Shown here: positions 14,935-23,559 of the stretch, one piece after another
Layout: every line of letters starts with the position of its first letter
How positions within the stretch are numbered: the stretch's first letter is position 1
Origin: Nocardia abscessus NBRC 100374
GTDB taxonomy: Bacteria > Actinomycetota > Actinomycetes > Mycobacteriales > Mycobacteriaceae
Assembly (NCBI RefSeq): GCF_000308455.1
Contig: NZ_BAFP01000089.1
Location: 32,305-96,304, forward strand
Length of the DNA: 64,000 nucleotides
Direction: 5' to 3'
Notes under the pieces: generated by a model
The model's database searches: none
What the model was told of the DNA's origin: nothing
Seen by the model: the letters and a program-made list of their open reading frames with translations, nothing else
Program-made: the position numbers and the translations under genes

Positions 14935-15738
14935 GTGACGTCAGCCGGTAGTAGCGACGTGGTGGCCAGACTCCGGGCGGCGGGCTGCGTGTTCGCCGAG
15001 GACGAGGCTCGGCTGCTCACGGAAGCCGCCGCGGAGACCGGTGTGGCGCTCGACTCGCTCGTCGCCCAGCGCGTCACCGGCAGCCCGCTGGAGCACCTGC
15101 TCGGCTGGGCGGAATTCCGCGGGGTGCGGGTCTTGGTGTCTCCCGGCGTTTTCGTGCCGAGACAGCGCACCGCGTTCCTCGTCGACCGCGCGGTCGAGTT
15201 GATCCACGCCGGGGCCGGGCATCCGGTGGTGGTCGACCTGTGCTGCGGCTCCGGAGCGCTCGGCCTCGCGGCGGCCACGAGCGCGGCCGCCGAGGGCCGT
15301 CCGGTCACGCTGGCGGCCTCCGACATCGATCCGGTCGCGGTCGAATGCGCTCGCAAGAACCTCACGCCGCTGGGCGCACCGGTCTACGAAGGGGATCTCT
15401 TCGAGCCTCTGCCGGAGGAGTTGCGCGGCTGCATCGACGTCCTGCTCTGCAACACGCCGTACGTCCCGTCGGAGATGATCGCGCGGATGCCGCCGGAGGC
15501 CCGCGACCACGAACCGCGCACCGCCCTCGACGGCGGCCCGGACGGGCTGGACGTCTTCCGCCGGGTCGCGGCGGAAGCCGCCGACTGGCTGTCCCCCGGC
15601 GGGCATCTGCTCGTGGAGTCCAGCGAGAATCAGGCGCCGCTCGCCCTCGCGGTTCTGGCCGAGCACGGCCTCGACGGACTGGTCGCGGAATCGGAAGAGC
15701 ACTACGCCACCGTGGTCATCGGCAGCCGCCCCCGTTGA
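14935..15738 (+). CDS. PrmC/HemK-like N5-glutamine methyltransferase paralogue
   Basis: 267 residues from GTG 14935. An N-terminal helical lobe ('VARLRAAGCVFAEDEARLLTEAA...SLVAQRVTGSPLEHLLGWAEFRG') is followed by a SAM-binding Rossmann domain with 'VVVDLCCGSGALGLAAA' (motif I) and 'AASDIDPVAVECARKNL'. The catalytic NPPY motif of true PrmC appears as 'CNTPYVPSEMI', i.e. NTPY. This is the pattern of the actinobacterial 'putative N(5)-glutamine methyltransferase' paralogue group, distinct from the prmC next to prfA. Methylation of a glutamine on an unknown protein is the family-level inference. Confidence 0.85.
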   Translation: MTSAGSSDVVARLRAAGCVFAEDEARLLTEAAAETGVALDSLVAQRVTGSPLEHLLGWAEFRGVRVLVSPGVFVPRQRTAFLVDRAVELIHAGAGHPVVVDLCCGSGALGLAAATSAAAEGRPVTLAASDIDPVAVECARKNLTPLGAPVYEGDLFEPLPEELRGCIDVLLCNTPYVPSEMIARMPPEARDHEPRTALDGGPDGLDVFRRVAAEAADWLSPGGHLLVESSENQAPLALAVLAEHGLDGLVAESEEHYATVVIGSRPR

Positions 15739-15798
15739 CGACGGCGCGCCGCCCGCTCGGCCTCGATCGTGGGGCGACCGAGACCCGATCGGACCCTG

Positions 15799-16629
15799 CT
15801 ACTTCTCGCGGCCGGTGAACTGGTCCATCGAGTGGTAGACGCCGACCGTATCGAGGAACAGGTCGCGCAGCTTGATCGGCAGCAGGCCGGAGAGCGCCTT
15901 GTTCAGGCGCGAGGTCCACGGCAGCACGACCAGCGGCGTGCCGTTCTTCATCTCGCGCCACGAGGTGTCGACCACCTTGTGCTGTTCCAGGATCGGGGTG
16001 AACAGGAATCCCTTGGCGCCCTCGAACATTCCGGTGTTGATGTAGGTCGGGCAGACCGTGGTGATCGTGACGTGATCGTGGCCGGCTTGCTCCAGTTCGA
16101 TACGTACCGAGTCCGACCAGCCCAGCGCCGCCCACTTGGACGCGGCGTAGACGCTCATGCGCGGGTTGGACACCAGACCCGCCGAGGACGCGATGGTCAG
16201 CACCCGCGCCTCGGTCGTGCCCGCGACCATGGCGGGCAGGAACTCCAGCGTGACGTACATCGGGGCGAGCGAGTTGATCGCCATCGTCTTGTCGATGTCG
16301 GCGCGGTCGCCGGTCTCCCAGAAGTAGCTGTTGCCGCGCACGATGCCCGCGTTGTTGACCAGGACGTCGATACCGCCGACCTGCTCACGAACGGATGCCG
16401 CCGCCTCCGTGATCGCCTCGGGCGAGGCCACGTCGACCACATGGTGATGAACGGCGCTGCCGCGGCCGGTCAGCTCGGCGGCGGTGTCCTTCAGAGCGGC
16501 CTCGTTGATGTCCCACAGCACCACCGCGTCGGCGCCTTCTTGTACCGCGCGCTCGGCGAACAATTTGCCCAGGCCCATCGCGGCTCCCGTGACCAGAACC
16601 CTCTTGCCCGCAACCGTGTCCAGTTTCAT
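15799..16629 (-). CDS. Short-chain dehydrogenase (retinol dehydrogenase-like)
   Basis: 276 residues. 'KRVLVTGAAMGLGKLFAERAV' (TGxxxGxG), 'DVLVNNAGIVRG', Ser in 'VLTIASSAGLVSN' and 'YAASKWAALGWSDSVRIEL' give a complete classical SDR active site. The C-terminal 60 residues ('FEGAKGFLFTPILEQHKVVDTSWREMKNG...LRDLFLDTVGVYHSMDQFTG') are hydrophobic and resemble membrane-associated RDH10-like SDRs that oxidise long-chain alcohols. It lies 33 bases downstream of the aldehyde dehydrogenase gene on the same strand, so an alcohol to aldehyde to acid pathway is plausible. Confidence 0.87.
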   Translation of the reverse strand: MKLDTVAGKRVLVTGAAMGLGKLFAERAVQEGADAVVLWDINEAALKDTAAELTGRGSAVHHHVVDVASPEAITEAAASVREQVGGIDVLVNNAGIVRGNSYFWETGDRADIDKTMAINSLAPMYVTLEFLPAMVAGTTEARVLTIASSAGLVSNPRMSVYAASKWAALGWSDSVRIELEQAGHDHVTITTVCPTYINTGMFEGAKGFLFTPILEQHKVVDTSWREMKNGTPLVVLPWTSRLNKALSGLLPIKLRDLFLDTVGVYHSMDQFTGREK

Positions 16630-16662
16630 CCGTACTGCTTCCTGATCCGTGAGTCGTGGGAG

Positions 16663-18234
16663 TTACTTCTGCCGAAGCGTTTTCATGACGCCGAAGTACA
16701 GCGTCATCGTCTTGGCCCATACCGCTTCGGACATACCGGGCAGCGGCGCGATCGGCAGCATCCGCTGCACCGCGATGGTCTGGGTGTCGATGTACTTGAG
16801 CAGGCCCTCGGGACCGTGCCTGCGTCCGGTGCCGGAGATGCCCAGCCCGCCCGACGGCGCGTCCGCGCTGCCCCACGCGGCGATGAAGCCCTCGTTGACG
16901 TTCACCGAGCCCGCGTCGATCCGCGCCGCCACCGCGCGGCCGCGGCTGGTGTCCTTGGTCCAGACGCTGGCGTTGAGGCCGTAGGCGGTGTCGTTGGCCT
17001 GTTCGACGGCTTCGTCGTCACTGCTCACGCGGTAGATCGAGACCACGGGGCCGAAGGTTTCCTCCCGGTGGACCGTCATCCCCGGCCGCACTCCGGCCAG
17101 CACGGTCGGCTCGTAGAAATACGGTCCGAGATCCGGGCGCGCGCGGCCGCCCGCGAGCACGGTGGCGCCCTTGGCCACCGCGTCGTTCACGTGCGCTGTC
17201 ACCGTGTCGAGCTGGCGCTGGAAGGTCAGCGATCCCATGTCGCTGTCGTAGTCCAGACCGCCGCCGAGCCGGATGGCTTCGACGTGCCCGACGAACTCGG
17301 CGACGAAGCGGTCGTAGACGCTGTCGTGCACGTAGATCCGCTCCATCGACTCGCACAACTGCCCGGCCGAGGCGAAGCAGGCCCGGATGGCGATCTTGGC
17401 CGCGCGCGACACGTCCGCGTCGGCGAGCACCAGCAGCGGATTCTTGCCGCCGAGTTCGAGCGAGTATCCGATCAGCCGCTCACCCGCCTGCTGGGCGATG
17501 GTCCGTCCGGTCGCGCTGGAGCCGGTGTAGTCGACGTAGTCGGCGCGGGCGATCAGCTCGCCACCGATCACCGAGCCCCGGCCCAGCACCGCCTGCCAGA
17601 GGCCGCGCGGCAATCCGGCGCGCACGGCGGCGTCGATGGCCCACAACGCGGTGAGCGCGGTCTGGTTGTCCGGGCGTGCCACCACCGCGTTGCCGGCGAC
17701 CAGGGCGGGCAGCGCATCGGAGGCGGCGAGGGCCAGCGGGTAGTTCCACGGCGAGATCACCGCGACCACACCCTTGGGCCGGTGCCGCACGTCGACCTGG
17801 GTGAGCACGGGAAGCACGCCGCGCGGTTTGCGTGTGGCCAGCAGCCGGGCGGCCACCGAGGCGTAGTACCTGGCGTTCACGGCCACGTCGCCGACCTCGT
17901 CGAAGGCGTGCGCCCGCGCCTTGCCCGTCTCGGTCTGCACGATGTCGAGGATGGCGTCCTGCTCGGCCAGCACGATGTCGTGGAACCTGCGCAGCACCGC
18001 GACCCGCTCCCGGACCGGACGCCGCGCCCACTCGCGCTGCGCCTGCCGCGCGGTGGCGAACGCGGTCTCGATGTCCTCGGTGGAGGACTGCGGCAGGTCG
18101 GCGATCTTCGCGCCGGTCGCGGGAGCGAACACCTCGACAGCGGGGGCGCCGCCGGCGACGGCGTGCGCGAGCAACGGCTGCACCAGCGACGAGGGCAGCG
18201 CGTCGGCGGTAACCGGCTGCGAGGTGGTCGTCAT
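16663..18234 (-). CDS. gabD2: Succinic semialdehyde dehydrogenase, GabD2-like
   Basis: 523 residues, close to the mycobacterial GabD2 (Rv1731) length. Aldehyde dehydrogenase signatures are all present: 'VVAVISPWNYPLALAASDALPALVAGNAVV' (Asn of the oxyanion site), 'GYSLELGGKNPLLVLADAD' (general-base Glu), 'CFASAGQLCESMERIYV' (catalytic Cys) and 'EETFGPVVSIYRV'. It oxidises an aldehyde with NAD(P)+; succinic semialdehyde is the assignment for its closest well-known relatives. Pairing with the SDR downstream suggests a longer aldehyde is possible. It faces the TetR gene at 18383 across an intergenic operator. Confidence 0.85.
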   Translation of the reverse strand: MTTTSQPVTADALPSSLVQPLLAHAVAGGAPAVEVFAPATGAKIADLPQSSTEDIETAFATARQAQREWARRPVRERVAVLRRFHDIVLAEQDAILDIVQTETGKARAHAFDEVGDVAVNARYYASVAARLLATRKPRGVLPVLTQVDVRHRPKGVVAVISPWNYPLALAASDALPALVAGNAVVARPDNQTALTALWAIDAAVRAGLPRGLWQAVLGRGSVIGGELIARADYVDYTGSSATGRTIAQQAGERLIGYSLELGGKNPLLVLADADVSRAAKIAIRACFASAGQLCESMERIYVHDSVYDRFVAEFVGHVEAIRLGGGLDYDSDMGSLTFQRQLDTVTAHVNDAVAKGATVLAGGRARPDLGPYFYEPTVLAGVRPGMTVHREETFGPVVSIYRVSSDDEAVEQANDTAYGLNASVWTKDTSRGRAVAARIDAGSVNVNEGFIAAWGSADAPSGGLGISGTGRRHGPEGLLKYIDTQTIAVQRMLPIAPLPGMSEAVWAKTMTLYFGVMKTLRQK

Positions 18235-18283
18235 GGGCGGTCCTCTCGAGGACGTGGGCTACGCCGCAGGCGCGCCTCATTAA

Positions 18284-18312
18284 ATGAACAGTGGTGTTAG
18301 ATTAATGTTCAT
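18284..18312. promoter_or_regulatory. Inverted-repeat operator between GabD2-like and TetR genes
   Basis: ATGAACA at 18284-18290 and TGTTCAT at 18306-18312 form perfect 7-base arms with a 15-base spacer, within an A+T-rich patch of the divergent intergenic region. The placement suits a TetR dimer controlling both directions. Confidence 0.6.
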
Positions 18313-18382
18313 GTCACACCTCGTGTCAAGCTGTTCGTCGTGGCGCACAGAAATCCCGGGGGCCGCGTTGTGAGGCGGCACG

Positions 18383-19066
18383 ATGTCGGCTGAGTCCACG
18401 ACCGCGCGGCGCGGAAGGCCGCCGCAGACACAGGAGCAGGCCGAAGAGGTCCGCGCCCGGATCGTGCTCGCGACCGCGGAAGTGTTCACCCGCACCGGAT
18501 CCCGGGGCCTGAGCGTCGCGCAGATCATCGAGCAGGCGGGCTTGGCCCGGCCGACCTTCTACCGCTACTTCGGTAACGCGCACGAACCGCTGCTGGCGGT
18601 GCTCGACGTCTCCAACGAGGGGTTGGTCGGCGGCATCCGCACGGCGCTGACCGGCACCGACGAGCCGGTCGAGCTGGGCATCCGGCTGATCGACGCCTAC
18701 CTGGACTGGGCGCGCGGGCACGGCCCCATGCTGCGGCCGCTGTTCGCCGAGCTGCACGATCCCGGCTCGCCGGTGTCGGCGTACCGGGAGCGCGCGCTCG
18801 ACGACATCCGCGCCCTGGTGCGCGAGACGTTCACCGAGTTGGGCCGCCCGGTACCGAGCCCGCTCGATCTGGACGCCGCGCTGCACCTGTGCGAGTACGT
18901 GGTCTACCGGATCTCCGCGGGCACCGCGCCCGGCGCCGAACCGGACGCGGAAACCGTCGCGGCGGCTCGCCTGACGATGATCCGGGTGCTGCTCACCACG
19001 CTCGGCACGCGGGCGGATCTGGAGTACGCGTTGACGCTGCCCACGATCTTCCCCGCCGAGCCGTAG
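18383..19066 (+). CDS. TetR-family regulator (divergent from GabD2-like operon)
   Basis: 227 residues. 'RRGRPPQTQEQAEEVRARIVLATAEVFTRTGSRGLSVAQIIEQAGLARPTFYRYFGNAHEPLLAVLD' is the TetR helix-turn-helix. The C-terminal domain ('ELGIRLIDAYLDWARGHGPMLRPLFAELHDPGSPVSAYRERAL') binds an unknown ligand. Divergence from the dehydrogenase/SDR pair, with an inverted repeat between, indicates that it represses that operon. It ends 15 bases before the convergent SDR stop at 19082. Confidence 0.9.
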   Translation: MSAESTTARRGRPPQTQEQAEEVRARIVLATAEVFTRTGSRGLSVAQIIEQAGLARPTFYRYFGNAHEPLLAVLDVSNEGLVGGIRTALTGTDEPVELGIRLIDAYLDWARGHGPMLRPLFAELHDPGSPVSAYRERALDDIRALVRETFTELGRPVPSPLDLDAALHLCEYVVYRISAGTAPGAEPDAETVAAARLTMIRVLLTTLGTRADLEYALTLPTIFPAEP

Positions 19067-19081
19067 ACCGGCCCGCCTGCG

Positions 19082-20002
19082 TCAGCGCGGTATCGGGGTG
19101 ACGGGGTTGCTGTCGATGACGCGCTGCTCCACCCGGTGGATCAGGTCGTGCACGCGCGGGTCGCGCGCCAGCCTGCTGTCCAGCACCACGTTGATCACGC
19201 CGCGCAACAGCGCGTAGGGCTCCCACTGCGGCGGCGCGATGGTGCGCGGCGCGCGGCGGGCGATGCCGTCGGCGATGGATTCCGCCGCGTCGCGCACGGT
19301 GATGCGCACGTTGAGCGGCCACGGCAGCAACGCGCCCAGGTCGGCGCCCAGCTCGTCCTCGTCGAGGGTGCCGTGCGTCATGGCGGTGTCGACGATGCCG
19401 AAGTACGCCACACCCGCGGTGGCCCCGACCGCGGCCAGCTCGACCCGCAGCGCCCGCCCGAACTGCTCGACCGCGGCTTTGCTCACCATGTAGGGCGAAC
19501 CGCCCATGCCGGGCGCGAACGCCGCGGCGGAGGAGACCACCACGACGTGCCCCTTGGCGGCGACGATGTCGTCCAGGGCCGGGTGCACGGTGTTGAACAC
19601 CCCGGTCACGTTGATCCCGATGACCCGATCGAAGTCACCCGGGTTCATCGTCCGGATCGTCGCCGGCTGGGGCACCACTCCCGCATTGGCTACGACGACA
19701 TCGATCCGGCCGAACCGCCGGCGTACCCGAGAGACGGCTTCGCGCATCCCTATCCGATCGGAGACGTCCGCGCGCACGACCAGCGCGCGGTCGCCCATGG
19801 AACGCCCGACCCCCGCGGCGGCGGCTTCATCGATATCGATGAGCGCCACCGAAGCGCCCGAGGCATAGAGCTTTTCGGCGAGCGCCCGGCCGATGCCGGT
19901 GCCCGCGCCGGTGATCATCACCACCCGATCGCGGACGTCCAGCCGGTTCTCGGCGGGCGGGGACAGCAGCTGACGCAGCAGGTCGACGACCACGGCGCTC
20001 AC
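19082..20002 (-). CDS. SDR, last gene of the monooxygenase operon
   Basis: 306 residues from GTG 20002, whose GTGA overlaps the stop of the upstream monooxygenase, a sign of translational coupling; longer starts lie inside that gene. 'RVVMITGAGTGIGRALAEKLYASGASVALIDIDEAAA' and 'DVVVANAGVVPQPA' are SDR motifs, with Ser in 'VVVVSSAAAFAPGM' and Tyr/Lys in 'YMVSKAAVEQF'. The C-terminal ~70 residues extend beyond the usual SDR core and are proline- and Arg-rich. In this context it likely oxidises an alcohol to the ketone used by the monooxygenase, or works on the product. Confidence 0.87.
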   Translation of the reverse strand: MSAVVVDLLRQLLSPPAENRLDVRDRVVMITGAGTGIGRALAEKLYASGASVALIDIDEAAAAGVGRSMGDRALVVRADVSDRIGMREAVSRVRRRFGRIDVVVANAGVVPQPATIRTMNPGDFDRVIGINVTGVFNTVHPALDDIVAAKGHVVVVSSAAAFAPGMGGSPYMVSKAAVEQFGRALRVELAAVGATAGVAYFGIVDTAMTHGTLDEDELGADLGALLPWPLNVRITVRDAAESIADGIARRAPRTIAPPQWEPYALLRGVINVVLDSRLARDPRVHDLIHRVEQRVIDSNPVTPIPR

Positions 20003-21471
20003 CCCGCCCGCAGCCGGTAGGACTCCGGATCGAATCGGCTTGTGCGCCGCCGGTACTCGAAACTCCAGTCCGGGTACAGGCCCGCGTTGCCGCCGTCGGC
20101 CGTCTGGTAGTAGCTGCGGCAACCGCCGGTCAGCCAGGCGGTGTCGCGGCTGCGCTCGGTCACCTCATCGAGAAAGGCGCGCTGCACCTCCTCGCGCACA
20201 TCGATCCGCTGGATGTTCTGCGCACGCATGGTGGTCACGGCATCGACGATATAGCGCACCTGTGCCTCGATCATATAGATCGCGGACTGATTGCCCGCCG
20301 CACCGAACGGTCCGAGGGTGCAGAAGAAGTTCGGGAAGCCCGCCATGGTCGTGCCGAGATAGCTGCTCGGCCGCTCGCGGTACCGGTCGCCGATCGACTG
20401 CCCGCCCAGTCCGTGCACCCGGTCGAAAACCGCGGGCGGCACACCGAATCCGGTGCCCCAGATGATCGTGTCCACCGAATGTTCGGCACCGTCGGCGGTG
20501 ACGATGGACCGGGCCCGGATCTCCCGGATGCCTTCGGTCACGACCTCGACGTTCGGTCGGGTCAGAGCCGGATAGTAGGCGTCGGAGAAGATCGCTCGCT
20601 TGCACCCGATCACGTAGTCGGGGGTGAGTTTGCGGCGCAGCGCCGGATCGCGCACCTGGCGTAGCAGCTGCAACCTCCCGAGCGCCTCGTACGGATGCCG
20701 GAACCGCTTGTCCACGAAGCCGACCAGGCCGAACCCTTCGATTCCGGTGTAGTACAGACCACGGATCGCTTTGCCGAGCACGGGCATCCGGCGCAGCAGC
20801 GCGCGTTCGGCGGACAGCGTGCGGCGATCCAGCCGCGACACGATCCAGGGCGCCGAACGCTGGAACACCGTCAACGTGCCGACCACCGGCTGGATCTCGG
20901 GAATGAACTGCACGGCGGAGGCGCCCGTTCCGATCACCGCGACGCGCTCCCCGGTGAGATCGTGCTCGTGATCCCAGTGCAGCGAATGGAATTGCGTCCC
21001 CGCGAAGGTCTCCGCGCCCGGTACCCGCGGGATCTGGGCCTCGCTGAACGGCCCGACGGCGGAAACGAGCACATCCGCGGTCAGATCACCGCGACCGGTG
21101 CGAAGCCGCCACAGCGTGGCCGCGTCATCCCAGCGCGCCTCGAGCAACTCGACCCCGAACCGCATGTGCCGCACCACGTCGTTGCGCACCGCCACCGACC
21201 GGAGATACTCGAGAATCTCCCGCTGCGTGCCGTAGGTGCGCGACCAATTCGGATTGGGCGCGAAGGAATACGAATACAGGTGCGAGGGCACATCGCAGGC
21301 GCAGCCCGGATAGGTGTTCGCCCGCCAGGTGCCACCGAGATCATCCGCGCGCTCGAGCAGCAGGAAGTCATCGATCCCCGCCTCGCGCAGCGATACCGCC
21401 AAACCGATACCGGCTATGCCCGCACCGATCACAGCGATCGGCACGTGCTCCGGATCCGCAGCTTCGGTCAT
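19999..21471 (-). CDS. Baeyer-Villiger-type flavin monooxygenase
   Basis: 490 residues from ATG 21471 (GAGGAAG site). The first Rossmann motif is 'IAVIGAGIAGIGLAVSLREAGIDDFLLLERADDLGGTWRANTYPGCACDVPSHLYSYSF'. The Baeyer-Villiger fingerprint appears as 'FAGTQFHSLHWDH', and the NADPH site is 'RVAVIGTGASAVQFIPEI'. Class B enzymes insert oxygen next to a ketone using FAD and NADPH. It is the third of four same-strand genes (hydrolase, ferredoxin reductase, this, SDR) and lies 38 bases after the reductase. The substrate is probably a steroid or long-chain ketone, by analogy only. Confidence 0.9.
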   Translation of the reverse strand: MTEAADPEHVPIAVIGAGIAGIGLAVSLREAGIDDFLLLERADDLGGTWRANTYPGCACDVPSHLYSYSFAPNPNWSRTYGTQREILEYLRSVAVRNDVVRHMRFGVELLEARWDDAATLWRLRTGRGDLTADVLVSAVGPFSEAQIPRVPGAETFAGTQFHSLHWDHEHDLTGERVAVIGTGASAVQFIPEIQPVVGTLTVFQRSAPWIVSRLDRRTLSAERALLRRMPVLGKAIRGLYYTGIEGFGLVGFVDKRFRHPYEALGRLQLLRQVRDPALRRKLTPDYVIGCKRAIFSDAYYPALTRPNVEVVTEGIREIRARSIVTADGAEHSVDTIIWGTGFGVPPAVFDRVHGLGGQSIGDRYRERPSSYLGTTMAGFPNFFCTLGPFGAAGNQSAIYMIEAQVRYIVDAVTTMRAQNIQRIDVREEVQRAFLDEVTERSRDTAWLTGGCRSYYQTADGGNAGLYPDWSFEYRRRTSRFDPESYRLRAG

Positions 21472-21509
21472 GTCTTCCTCCCACCCGCGGGCGCCGTTGC
21501 CCGCCGAGC

Positions 21510-22580
21510 TCACAGATCCAATTCGAGTTCGCCGCCACGCGCCCGGGAGACGCAGGTCAGCATTGCCTCCGCGCGGTCGGATTCGAGCAGCGACCGGTCC
21601 CGGTGGTCCACCGCGCCCGCGAGCACCCGCGTCTTGCAGGTGCCGCAGAAGCCCTGCTGACAGGAATAGGCCACGCCGGGCAGCACTCGCCGGATCGCGC
21701 TGAGCGCGGACTCGTCGGCGGCGACCTCCACGTCGAACCCACTGCGGTGCAACCTGATCCGGAACGGCTCGCCGTCCCGCACGGGCAGCGGCGAGAACCG
21801 CTCGGTGTGCAGCGAGGCCGTCGGCTCGTGCAGGGCGAGCACCGCACGCGCGGCCTCGGCCAGCGGCGGCGGCCCGCAGACGTATACCGCCGCGCCGGGC
21901 GGCGTCTGCTCGAAGATCATCCGTGCGTCGGGTACGCCGAACTCGTCGTCCGGCCGCACCACCACGTCGCCGCCGGTGTAGCGGGCCAAGTCGTACAGGA
22001 AAGGCATGCGCGAGCGGGCCCGGCCCAGGTACATCAACCGCCAGGGCACTCCGGCGCGCTCGGCCGCGGCGACCATGGGCAGGATCGGGGTGATCCCGAT
22101 GCCGCCCGCGACGAACAGGTAGCTCGGCGCCGCGACGAAGGGGAACGCGTTGCGCGGACCGCGTACGCCCAGCCGGTCACCCGCCCGCAGCTCCCGATGG
22201 ATCTCCGCGGAGCCGCCCTCGCCGTCGGCGATGAGGCGCACGGCGATGCGATAGAACCCACGGTCGGCGGGATCGTTGGTAAGCGAATATTGGCGCTGAC
22301 GACCCGAGGGCAAGAAGACGTCCAGGTGCGCGCCGGGCGTCCACGCGGGCAGCGCACCACCCTCCGGGTGGCGCAGCCACAAGCTGACCACCCCGTCGGC
22401 CTCCTGCCCGATCCGGTCGATGATCACCTCGAAGTCGTAGCCGCTGCGCCGCACCGGACGGGGTCGCGAAAGCAGCCGGGCGGCATCGCCTTCGACGAAC
22501 AGGCGCTTGTAGGCGTCGGCCGCCGAGCCGATCAACCGCAGCGCGGCGCCGGGTTCGAACCGCTCTCCGACGGCGGTCAC
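21510..22580 (-). CDS. Ferredoxin reductase with C-terminal 2Fe-2S domain
   Basis: 356 residues. After ~45 residues comes a flavin/NAD module ('VSLWLRHPEGGALPAWTPGAHLDVFLPSGRQRQYSLTNDP', 'YLFVAGGIGITPILPMVAAA', 'VYVCGPPPLAEAA'). A plant-type [2Fe-2S] domain follows with cysteines in 'YSCQQGFCGTCKTRVL' and a fourth in 'AMLTCVSRA'. This is the phthalate dioxygenase reductase/VanB arrangement, passing electrons from NAD(P)H via FMN to a partner oxygenase. GTG 22580 overlaps the upstream stop as GTGA. The likely partner is the di-iron-like 'metal-dependent hydrolase' just upstream. Confidence 0.88.
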   Translation of the reverse strand: MTAVGERFEPGAALRLIGSAADAYKRLFVEGDAARLLSRPRPVRRSGYDFEVIIDRIGQEADGVVSLWLRHPEGGALPAWTPGAHLDVFLPSGRQRQYSLTNDPADRGFYRIAVRLIADGEGGSAEIHRELRAGDRLGVRGPRNAFPFVAAPSYLFVAGGIGITPILPMVAAAERAGVPWRLMYLGRARSRMPFLYDLARYTGGDVVVRPDDEFGVPDARMIFEQTPPGAAVYVCGPPPLAEAARAVLALHEPTASLHTERFSPLPVRDGEPFRIRLHRSGFDVEVAADESALSAIRRVLPGVAYSCQQGFCGTCKTRVLAGAVDHRDRSLLESDRAEAMLTCVSRARGGELELDL

Positions 22581-23455
22581 TTGTTCGCCGCCCGTGCCGC
22601 GGGCGACTGCGCGAGGTAGCGCAGCGCGTTGTCCATCGGGCCGAGCTGCGAGGGGTGGAAGCCCGGTCGCAGATAGCGCGGGATCTCGGTGAGGAACGTG
22701 GTGAAGCTCGGCACCACACCGCGCACCGACGCGCTGGCCAGCTGGAGCGGCCAGAATCGTCCCTTGTGCTTCGACGGGTCCTTGTGGAACAGGTAGCCGC
22801 CGGAGATGACGAACAGGACGAGCAAGCCCGCGCTCGCGATGAGCGCCTGCCTCGCCTTGCGGGCGTATCCGCCGTCGACGTGCATGTACGCGTCGTAGAC
22901 GACGCTGCGGTGCTCGACCTCCTCGGCCCCGTGCCAGCGGATCAGGTCGAGCATCGCCGGATGCATGCCCTTGGCTTCGAGCTTGTCGTTGGTCAGCAGC
23001 CACTCGCCGATCACCGCGGTGTAGTGCTCCATGCCCGCGAACAGCGCCAGCCGCTCGCACAGCCACTCCCGCTTGGCCCGCCCGCTCAGGCCGTGATCGC
23101 CGAGGACCCGGTCGACCAGCCAGGTCACCCGGTCGACCATCGGGCCGACGTCGAGGCCGAGCCGCTCCAGTTGCTCGCGCGCCTTCTCGTGCGAACTGGC
23201 GTGCATGGATTCCTGGCCGATGAAGCCGCGGACTTCCTCGCGTAGCCGCTCGTCCTCGATCAGCGGTAGCGCTTCGGCCAGCGCCTGCGCCATCGCGCGC
23301 TCGCCTTCGGGCAGCACCAGGTGCATCACGTTGATGATGTGGGTGGCCATCGCCTCACCGGGGATGTAGTGCATCGGCACCGTGGCGAAGTCGAACTCCA
23401 CGGCTCGCGCGGTGATGGCGTGAGTCTGGTCGGCGTATACGGCGGCAGAGCCCAT
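22577..23455 (-). CDS. Metal-dependent hydrolase family protein (PF10118-type)
   Basis: 292 residues, mostly helical, with many conserved acidic and His residues: 'VRGFIGQESMHASSHEKAREQLERLG', 'GMEHYTAVIGEWLL' and 'WHGAEEVEHRSVVYDAYMH'. This ExxxH/ExxEH pattern resembles carboxylate-bridged di-iron proteins, although the family is annotated 'predicted metal-dependent hydrolase'. A hydrophobic stretch 'ALIASAGLLVLFVISGGYLF' (about 205-225) suggests membrane contact. As first gene of an operon with a 2Fe-2S reductase and a monooxygenase, an oxygenase role is at least as likely as hydrolysis. It is divergent from the TetR gene at 23560. Confidence 0.8.
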   Translation of the reverse strand: MGSAAVYADQTHAITARAVEFDFATVPMHYIPGEAMATHIINVMHLVLPEGERAMAQALAEALPLIEDERLREEVRGFIGQESMHASSHEKAREQLERLGLDVGPMVDRVTWLVDRVLGDHGLSGRAKREWLCERLALFAGMEHYTAVIGEWLLTNDKLEAKGMHPAMLDLIRWHGAEEVEHRSVVYDAYMHVDGGYARKARQALIASAGLLVLFVISGGYLFHKDPSKHKGRFWPLQLASASVRGVVPSFTTFLTEIPRYLRPGFHPSQLGPMDNALRYLAQSPAARAANK

Positions 23456-23498
23456 CTCGCACCCCTCGTAGTCGATCGGTGTCTTCGCAATGTATTGG

Positions 23499-23532
23499 TG
23501 ACATCACATGCTGTCAACATCACATGATGTCA
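23499..23532. promoter_or_regulatory. Repeated TetR-type operator
   Basis: ACATCACATG occurs at 23501-23510 and again at 23518-23527, 17 bases apart. The outer ends TGACATCA (23499-23506) and TGATGTCA (23525-23532) form an inverted repeat. This symmetric, double pattern fills the 104-base gap between the hydrolase start and the TetR start. Confidence 0.7.
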
Positions 23533-23559
23533 ATTCGATCGCTATGAGAGGATGACGCC

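Noticed and set aside
15769..18300. Very long open frame (843 codons) on the plus strand
   Set aside because: It is antisense to the SDR and GabD2-like genes, with Arg/His/Gly-rich shadow composition and no domain motifs.
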